Assembly: GCA_039105265.1 (NCBI GenBank)
Contig: JAPFFF010000005.1
Location: 5,379,501-5,443,500 of the forward strand
Reading direction: 5' to 3'
From: Tritrichomonas musculus
Lineage: Eukaryota; Parabasalia; Tritrichomonadida; Tritrichomonadidae
Length of the DNA stretch: 64,000 nt
Shown here: positions 32,172 through 40,400 of the stretch, piece by piece
How the letters are laid out: every line of letters begins with the position of its first letter
Numbering within the stretch: the first letter of the stretch is position 1
Program-made: the position numbers and the translations under genes
Notes under the pieces: model-generated
What the model was told of the DNA's origin: nothing
Seen by the model: the letters and a program-made list of their open reading frames with translations, nothing else
Database searches by the model: none

Positions 32172-33353
32172 TCTGCTGATTTGTTGGTCATTTTTCTCTT
32201 TTAGTTGTTCAATTTCTCTTTCTTGTTGACGATTTTTCTCTTTTAGCTGTTCAATTTCTCTTTCTTGTTGACGATTTTTCTCTTTTAGCTGTTCAATTTC
32301 TCTTTCTTGTTGACGATTTTTTTCGTCATTATCATCTTTTTTATTTTGTGATGCAGTAGTAATTGAATTTTTGTTTTCTTGCTTTGATGATTGTATCTTT
32401 TGTAAGTTTCTGGCTTTTGAACCATTTCCATCTGTTACTTGATTGACTCCTTTCTTTAAAAGTTCAACAATTTTGGGATGATTTTTCTCTTGTGAATAAT
32501 CGAGAGCCGTTTTATAAATTATTCAATTTATGAATTCCAAAAATGATTATAATATTGAATACGATGAAAAAATAAGATTTTGAATATCATGAATATTCAT
32601 GTATTAAAATGTCTTTGCAATTAATTTCAATACCTGGTCGTGATAATAAAAGTTGGACAATTTCTGTATGTCCTTTTGAAGATGCAACAATTAATGGAGT
32701 ACTATTAAATGATGAAATTAAATTCCAAAAATAATTAAAAAATGAATTCCATGCAAAAATAAGATTTGAATTCCATTCAAAAATAAGATTTGAATTATAT
32801 GAAAAAATAAGATTTGAATATAATGAAAAAATAAGATTTGAATATAATGAAAAAATAAGATTTGAATTCCATTCAAAAATAAGATTTGAATTATATGAAA
32901 AAAAAAGATTTGAATATAATGAAAAAATAAGATTTGAATCCAATGAAAAAATAAGATTTGAATCCAATGAAAAAATAAGATTTGAATCCAATGAAAAAAT
33001 AAGATTTGAATATAATGAAAAAATAAGATGAATAGTATGAATATTTTGTATTGAAATGCTTTTACAGTTGATTTCAATGCCTGGTTGTGATAATAAAAGA
33101 TCAACTATTTCTAAATGGCCTTGATAGGAAGCATAAATAAGCGGTGTCCAATTAATTGTGCAAATTGAATTCCAAAAATGATTATAATATCGAATATGAT
33201 GAAAAAATAAGATTTTGAATATCATGAATATTTATGTATTAAAATGTCTTTGCAATTTACATCAATTCCCTTTTTTGCAAGAATTTCCCGAACGGATTTG
33301 ATATCTCCTCTTTTTGATGCATCGAGTAGTTTTGAAGCTGAATTTGCAGACAT
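32172..33353 (-). CDS. 5' ankyrin and coiled-coil part of the kinase gene, interrupted by three AT-rich inserts
   Basis: The minus strand starts with ATG at 33353 (MSANSASKLLDASKRGDIKS), preceded by an Inr-like TCATT. It reads an ankyrin half-repeat to VNCKD (33246), then ankyrin units TPLIYASYQGHLEIVDLLLSQPG and TPLIVASSKGHTEIVQLLLSRPG, then KTALDYSQEKNHPKIVELLK and the coiled coil. At each junction between CKD and TPL/TAL there is AT-rich sequence of about 86, 330 and 88 bp. The first and third contain stops and shift the frame; the second is in frame and mostly a 24-bp minisatellite. The sum of the frame shifts is zero. Either they are removed from the mRNA, though no GT...AG ends fit, or the 5' part is dead and only the kinase frame remains. 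Confidence 0.5.
32761..33024. repeat. 24-bp minisatellite, 11 units, inside the second ankyrin-loop insert
   Basis: Eleven consecutive 24-bp units of type AAGATTTGAATnnnATGAAA (plus strand) without length change. On the minus strand they would encode the octapeptide NLIFSLxS or NLIFEWNS. Single related units occur in the neighbouring first and third inserts. Confidence 0.9.
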
Positions 33354-33817
33354 ATTTTCCAAATTATAAAATTGAATGATTATATTAATTCAAAACATGA
33401 TCGTGAAATTTTATAAAAATATAAATTTACTAGTAAATGCTCTAAATAAATCCATATAAATAATCATTATGATATATATGCTGGCACAGAAATTTATTAT
33501 CATGATAAATAATATAATTTTTTATTGGATTTAATGTTTTGCCCTGTCAATGCTAAAAATGGCTCCAGCTCAGGTTGAAAAACGGTTTTGGTCGGCCATT
33601 CCCGGAAAGAATGTCACCTCGGGCCACGTGTTCCAGCCCGTGTGTTTTTACTCCTTCTGTTCGCAAGCCAGCTTTATGTGTTACATACAGAAGACAAATT
33701 TCTGCGGAATTATGTTGCTTTTGTAATAGCTAGTTTGCTTTTATGCGTATTTCAACATTGCTGTACAAGTCAGAAATTTCATCAAAAAGTTTGAATTGAT
33801 TTTCTTTTGATATAATC
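33354..33817. other. spacer with a short GC-rich island (about 33550-33700)
   Basis: The surrounding DNA is extremely AT-rich, but about 150 bp here is near even in base composition (for example TCGGGCCACGTGTTCCAGCC near 33610). Three plus-strand frames are open across it, as expected for a short GC-richer piece, and none matches a family I know (one begins MAPAQVEKRFW). It could be a fragment of a transferred or transposed sequence or a structured RNA; no known snRNA, SRP or RNase P signature was seen. Confidence 0.45.
33375..33379 (-). promoter_or_regulatory. Inr-like TCATT upstream of the ankyrin/kinase start
   Basis: TCATT on the minus strand lies about 24 nt upstream of the ATG at 33353, a spacing acceptable for a trichomonad initiator. 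It supports 33353 as the original start of the gene. Confidence 0.3.
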
Positions 33818-35512
33818 ATGAATATGTCAATACTTGATTCAAACATTAGTTTTATTTTACCTTCTTGTGACAATGAATCCAATTTTACTCATGTATCAAT
33901 TTATTTACTAAATCCTACAAAAGATTTTAATGTTTTTGAAAAGTTACCAAGAACTTTCACAATTACAACAAAAAATGGTTCTTATAACTTTAATAAAGAA
34001 ATTTTAAATTATACAAGTTCTACAATCAGGTCTTTTCTTATCTCAAATCCCGATAAATTACAATTTAAATTAGCTATTATTGATGAGAGAAAAGTTTTAG
34101 AAAAAAAAAAAAAAAAAAAAAAAAAAAATCGCTCAAATGTATCAAGGGAAAACAGTTGTGTTTTCAAAAAGCGACATTCCAGTCTACCAGAAAATTAAAA
34201 ATAACCTTCAAATTCAACAATGTCCAAATTTCATGAGATCTATTAATCTCCAAGCCGAAATTGATCCTTCAATTGATTCTACAAATATTACTAATATCTC
34301 ATTTTTAACTGCTTTATCGACACAACAATTCACAAATATAACAAACAAGAATAAATATCAATGTAATATATATGGTATAAAGTCATCTTCTGTTATCAGC
34401 GAATATATTAAAAATAATTCTCCGCAAGTTTTTAATTACGATCACGAAGATGATTCTGGTGAATTTCAATTAATTTGTGACTATTTTAAAATTAATTTTA
34501 AAAACGTGACATCGATAAGATAAAAGATATTTCTGAAGATCTACAAATTTCACAACTTATAAAAGAAATCGATCTATTTCTCAATAAATACGATAATTAC
34601 GTCCAATTATTGGACGGACAGCAAGAAAACATTGAGCAAATCAACGATATATTTGACCTTTTATGCAACATAAAGCAAAAAACGGTTGAAGCTGTTAAAA
34701 AATTCACTAATTTGATTATTTTAGTCGAAAACAGAAGATAATGTTCAAGAGTTGTCAGCAATTAGTCTCCAAAAGATTAATTCCAGCATCTTCATCACTA
34801 TTTGGCAGATTTGCTTGCCGAGCTTGACAGAGAATCGTCTAAAAGTAACAAACTTAATATTTTGGTTCAATTTATTGTCGATAAATTTATGAACTCATTT
34901 GGAAACAGTATACAAAATTGTTCTATCATTTATAACATGTACAAAAAAGGATTGATTTCGAAAGACAAACTGTTCAAAATTATAAAATCATCACCAAACA
35001 AATTTAATAAAAACAACTTTGACTTCAATTTCGACCATTCAAGTAATTCATGTAATTCAAATAATTCAAATAAAAAAGTTGATTTGACAGTACCTCCTGG
35101 TAAAAAAAAAAACAGAATCATAATTGATGGCATAATAATTCAATGGTTTTTACCTGAAATATCCTGAATTGATCAATATAAATAAATCAGAGAAAATGGA
35201 GAACCTGATAATGAATTGACAAATGCACTCAGACATGATGATGTTGATAAATTTCAATCAATTATATCATCTCTTGGTTTGAATGTTGATGAACAAAAAG
35301 TTCCATTTAATATTCATCTCAAATGGGTCTACAAAATATTTGAATTATGCAGCAGCTTATGGATCAATCAAATGTTTTAAATACTTAATTTTAAATCATG
35401 ATAAAGTTGATGATCAAATATTTACAAGTGCTGCTTATGGAGGAAATTTAGAAATCATTAAAATTGTTGAGCAAAAACAAAATGAAAATGATTTAATTGG
35501 AATTTTTGAGAA
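33818..35512 (+). pseudogene. broken BTB-like/ankyrin (DUF3447-type) gene
   Basis: The plus strand carries, in order but in changing frames, the parts of a large trichomonad family: N-terminal ISFILPSCDNESNFTHVS, a BTB-like region (TFTITTKNGSYNFNKEI, SSTIRSFLISNPDKLQF), QQCPNFMRSINLQAEIDP, ISEYIKNNSP, a helical middle (DISEDLQISQLIKEIDLFL, LLAELDRESSKSNKLNIL) and ankyrin units (YLNYAAAYGSIKCFKYL, YGGNLEIIKIVEQKQNENDL). Several frameshifts are present; one lies at a run of 28 A (34101-34128) where the family has a short LEKIEKMYQG stretch. The 3' end is replaced at 35513 by cyclase sequence. Family assignment is from recalled family sequence pattern; function in the family is unknown. Confidence 0.75.
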
Positions 35513-35750
35513 GATTGTTGCAGGTGTCATTGGTGTCGGCAAGCCTACATTTGAGATGAATATTAAATGGAACTTTTTGTTCATCAACATGGCGCAGCAG
35601 ATGGAACATCACGGAGTTCCGATGCAAGTCCACATCACTCGCTCAGTCTATGAACTTGTGTATGGTGACATGTTTCTTATTAAAGAACGAGGACTTACAG
35701 AAGTGAAGGGTGGGTCTGTTGTTACCTACCTCGTTTCAGGTAGAAAATAG
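35513..35750 (+). pseudogene. duplicated 3' end of the second cyclase, fused in frame to the ankyrin relic
   Basis: From GATTGTTGCAGGTGTCATTG at 35513 the sequence copies 19615-19840 of the cyclase (VAGVIGVGKPTFE ... TEVKGGSVVTYLVSGRK) and continues into its 3' flank. It is in frame with the ankyrin frame from 35283, giving a 155-aa chimeric frame. About 13 bp around the catalytic Asn region are replaced by inverted local sequence, so it lacks ILGPA. It lacks the metal-binding half of the domain and cannot be a cyclase. Confidence 0.9.
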
Positions 35751-35763
35751 ATTTTATTATTTA

Positions 35764-37180
35764 CCCCCAACTCGCTACAAATGATAATTTTTTTATACGT
35801 TATTGTTATCATATTTTTTGTTAACTAAAAAAATGAAAAATTTTTATCAAGTTAACAATTTTATTCTTAAACAACTTAACACCAATTTTTTTTAGATAAA
35901 TACTAAATAACTATATAAATTAAAATTGAAATTATATGGTTTATAGTCTAATAACATTATTGATATAGAGTAAATAAGGAAATATCTTTTTTTTATATCT
36001 TTTATAGTAAAAAAAGTGCCAAGTTGGTCATATTTGGCAAATAACAAAGACCGATTTTCAAGATCAATATCCTTTATTCAAGCTAATTCAGGGTTTTCTT
36101 ATTGATAAATCAATTGAACTACGTTAGATCTTTAATATATCCTCTTTCAGGGTTATCATCTCTTAATTTTTCCAAATTCTTTTACGCTCAAACTCAATTT
36201 TTTGATACAAAATATATTTTTTATTACTTGATTTTAACTTTTTAATACGCTGCTTCACACCAAAACCAGCATTTTCTTCATTATTTCCAGAGATTTGAAA
36301 ATCAAACATTTCACTTAAATTTGATTATATAAATTGCTTTTTTCTTCATCTAATCTTTTCTTTTTTAATTAATGTTTTGCCTTTTCTTATTTTTACCTGT
36401 TTTCTTCTCTTTAATTTTTCTCCAACAAATATTCGAATTTTTTTCTACGTTTAAAGCCAGTTTTACATTATAAAATAACTTATATTATACAAATATAGCA
36501 ATAATTATGGCTTTTTACTCGAAATTTAAACAATACTCCAACATTTTATTCAAATCTAATAACCTTCTTATATCGCTGCCAATTTTATTTATTCATTTAA
36601 TTCTACTATTGGTCCCAAATTACATGGGAGGTGATTCATATTTAAATCTCTTTTAATTCTTTGTAAAAATTACAAATAATATGATTTTGGAGGAAAAAAG
36701 TGAAAATTTTTAATTTTTGTTTTAATGATTAAATACACCTTTAAAGCAACATTATATTTTCTCATACCAAATTGGAAAAAACTAAAAGCCGCCAGAATAA
36801 TTTGCAAATTATTTTCTTAGAAACGAGGAAAAAAAAAATCGGAGCGCTATTAATTGCATAAATATCAGGTACTTAGGGTAAGCAATATTAATCAATAAGC
36901 AATTTTTGCATATCTCTTTCATTTTAACGGAATATTTAGATAATTAAAATTTTATCATCTTCTTTTTTCTTCATTATACTATCACTAAAGCATCTTGACA
37001 TACTATTAATAAAATTGATATTCGTTTTTAAAAATCTTTTTTTCTTCTTTACTTATGAGCTATTTTTTAATTTTATACGTTTTTTCATTCAATTATCTCT
37101 CACAATTTCATTCAAATTTAATTCGTTAAAATTTATCTTAATAACGTACAAAAAAATTATCATTTGTAGCGAGTTGGGGG
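35764..37180. mobile_element. 1.42-kb DNA transposon, 41-bp terminal inverted repeats, TA target duplication
   Basis: Left end CCCCCAACTCGCTACAAATG, right end its reverse complement; the inverted repeats (35764-35804, 37140-37180) match at 40 of 41 positions. TA flanks both ends (35762-35763, 37181-37182). The uninterrupted site survives downstream of the parental cyclase at about 19852 (TTATTTATTATGTT), which proves the boundaries. TA duplication and 1.4-kb size fit Tc1/mariner-like elements. No frame over 60 codons lies inside; short stretches such as FQDQYPLFKLIQGFLIDKS may be transposase remnants, but I do not recognise a DDE motif, so the copy is degenerate or non-autonomous. Confidence 0.88.
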
Positions 37181-37470
37181 TATTATGTTAAATAATTATA
37201 TTATTATTCATTATTTACTTTTTTTTTATGTTTATTCATTTTAATTAAATCATTTTACATAAAAGCATATAAAACATCAAAAAGTATTAAAAGAAACTTT
37301 TTATTTGTAATGATCACAAACTCGAAATTCAAAAAATTCGATTTTAAATTAACTATACTTCGATTTGAAAATGATCTGTTATTTTTACTTCGTTTCATGA
37401 TAAAAATTGTTGCAATTCATTTTATTATATAAACAAATTGTTCCATCATTCTATATTCAATTTAGTTTTA

Positions 37471-40400
37471 TTATTGATCTAACAAGTCTTGTCCAAAACC
37501 TTCATAAAATATGTTCGAAATATCTTTCGCTTTCGGATATTTAGGTGGAGGAACATATTCTTGCTCAAATTTGAAGTCTGAAAAACAAATTGCTTTAAGT
37601 GAAATATTATATAAAAAATCTTTCTTTCCATATGATTCATATAGATATTCAATATAAGATTCTTCATATGTTTGCATGTATGATATCATTTCTTTTATTT
37701 CATTCGATAAATGTTTGTCATCTTTGATTCGTTTTTCAATTTCTTCGTTGATGAGTTTCCTGTTGAAATTAAATTCTTTCATTAATATCAAACATAATAA
37801 TATCTTCGATTCTTCAAATTTCGGTGATGATTTGATTAATAATTCAATCGATTTGTTGATGTCTCCTTTGATCGTTTCTTCATAAATATAAATGTGAGAC
37901 AAGTTGTACATCGATAAATAATCATTTTGCTGTCGAATCGCTTCTTCAAAATATTCAATCGAATTCCCTAATCTTTTATCAATTTCTTCTCCATATCCAT
38001 GCTTGTATATAATTCCAAGATTATTTTTCGCATAATGAATGTTGAATGAAGATGCTTCTTTGTAATAATGAATCGCATCTCTGATATTCCTCTTCACATA
38101 TTTCCCTTCATGGAGCAAAAATCCATGAGCAAAATTTGCCAATCTGAATTCATTTATTGAAGCAAGCATCATGCAATAAACTCCTTTTTTAATATCTTTT
38201 TGATAACCAAAACCAGTGTAATAAATGAAGCCAAGGACAAATTGTGCTTCTGGAATATTTTGATTTGCAGCGAGTGATAAATAATGAATTGCTTTAATAA
38301 TATCACGTGTGACATATTTTCCTTCATAATAAATAAAACCAAGTTTGAATTGTGCTCCTGGATGATTTAGATTTGCAGCGAGTGAAAAATAATGAATTGC
38401 TTTGTTAATATCACGTGTGACATATTTTCCTTCAGAATAAATAAAACCAAGATTGAATTTTGCTTCTGGATGATTTAGATTTGCAGCGAGTGAATAATAA
38501 TGAATTGCTTTGTTAATATCACGTGTGACATATTTTCCTTCATAATAAATAATACCAAGATTGAATTTTGCTTCTGGATGATTTTGATTTGCAGCGAGTG
38601 AATAATAATGAATTGCTTTGTCAATATCACGTGTGACATATTTTCCTTCAGAATAAATACAACCAAGATTGAATTGTGCTTCTGGAATATTTTGATTTGC
38701 AGCGAGTGAAAAATAATGAATTGCTTTGTCAATATCACGTGTGACATATTTTCCTTCATAATAAATAATACCAAGATCGAATTGTGCTTCTGGAATATTT
38801 TGATTTGCAGCGAGTGAAAAATAATGAATTGCTTTGTCAATATCACGTGTGACATATTTTCCTTGAGAATAAATAATACCAAGATTGAATTGTGCTTTTG
38901 GATCATTTTGATTTGCAGCGAGTGAATAATAATGAATTGCTCTGTTAATATCACGTGTGACATATTTTCCTTCAGAATAAATACAACCAAGATTTATTTC
39001 TGCTTCTGGAATATTTTGATTTGCAGCGAGTGAATAATAATGAATTGCTTTGTCAATATCACGTGTGACATATTTTCCTTCAGAATAAATAAAACCAAGA
39101 TTGAATTGTGCTTCTGGAATATTTTGATTTGCAGCGAGTGATAAATAATGAATTGCTTTGTCAATATCACGTGTGACATATTTTCCTTCAGAATAAATAA
39201 AACCAAGTTTGAATTGCGCTTCTGGATGATTTTGATTTGCAGCGAGTGATAAATAATGAATTGCTTTGTTAATATCACGTGTGACATATTTTCCTTCAGA
39301 ATAAATAAAACCAAGATTGAATTGTGCTTCTGGATGATTTTGATTTGCAGCGAGTGAATAATAATGAATTGCTTTGTTAATATCACGTGTGACATATTTT
39401 CCTTCAGAATAAATAATACCAAGATTGAATTTTGCTTCTGGAATATTTTGATTTGCAGCGAGTGAATAATAATGAATTGCTTTGTCAATATCACGTGTGA
39501 CATATTTTCCTTCAGAATAAATACAACCAAGATTGAATTGTGCTTCTGGATGATTTTGATTTGCAGCGAGTGAAAAATAATGAATTGCTTTGTTAATATC
39601 ACGTGCGAAATATTTTCCTTCAGAATAAATAAAACCAAGATTGAATTGTGCTTCTGGATAATTTTGATTTGCAGCGAGTGAAAAATAATGAATTGCTTTG
39701 TCAATATCACGTGTGACATCTTTTCTTTCAGAATAAATAAAACCAAGAATGAATTGTGCTTCTGGATGATTTTGATTTGCAGCGAGTGAATAATAATGAA
39801 TTGCTTTGTCGATATCACGTGTGACATCTTTTCCTACATAATAAATAGAACCAAGATTGAATTGTGCTTTTGGATGATTTTGATTTGCAGCGAGTGAAAA
39901 ATAATGAATTGCTTTGTCAATATCACGTGTGACATATTTTCCTACATAATAAATAGAACCAAGATTGAATTGTGCTTCTGGATGATTTTGATTTGCAGCG
40001 AGCAAATAATAATGAATTGCTTTGTCAATATCACGTGTGACATATTTTCCTACATAATAAATAGAACCAAGATTGAATTGTGCTTCTGGAATATTTTGAT
40101 TTGCAGCGAGTGAAAAATAATGAATTGCTTTGTCAATATCACGTGTGACATATTTTCCTTCAGAATAAATAAAACCAAGATTGAATTGTGCTTCTGGATG
40201 ATTTTGATTTGCAGCGAGTGAAAAATAATGAATTGCTTTGTCAATATCACGTGTGACATATTTTCCTTCAGAATAAATACAACCAAGATTGAATTGTGCT
40301 TCTGGATGATTTTGATTTGCAGCGAGTGAATAATAATGAATTGCTTTGTTAATATCACGTGTGACATATTTTCCTTCAGAATAAATAATACCAAGATTGA

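Noticed and set aside
35764-37180. A recognisable transposase in the 1.42-kb element
   Set aside because: Only short broken peptide stretches are visible; no DDE/D residues could be assigned.
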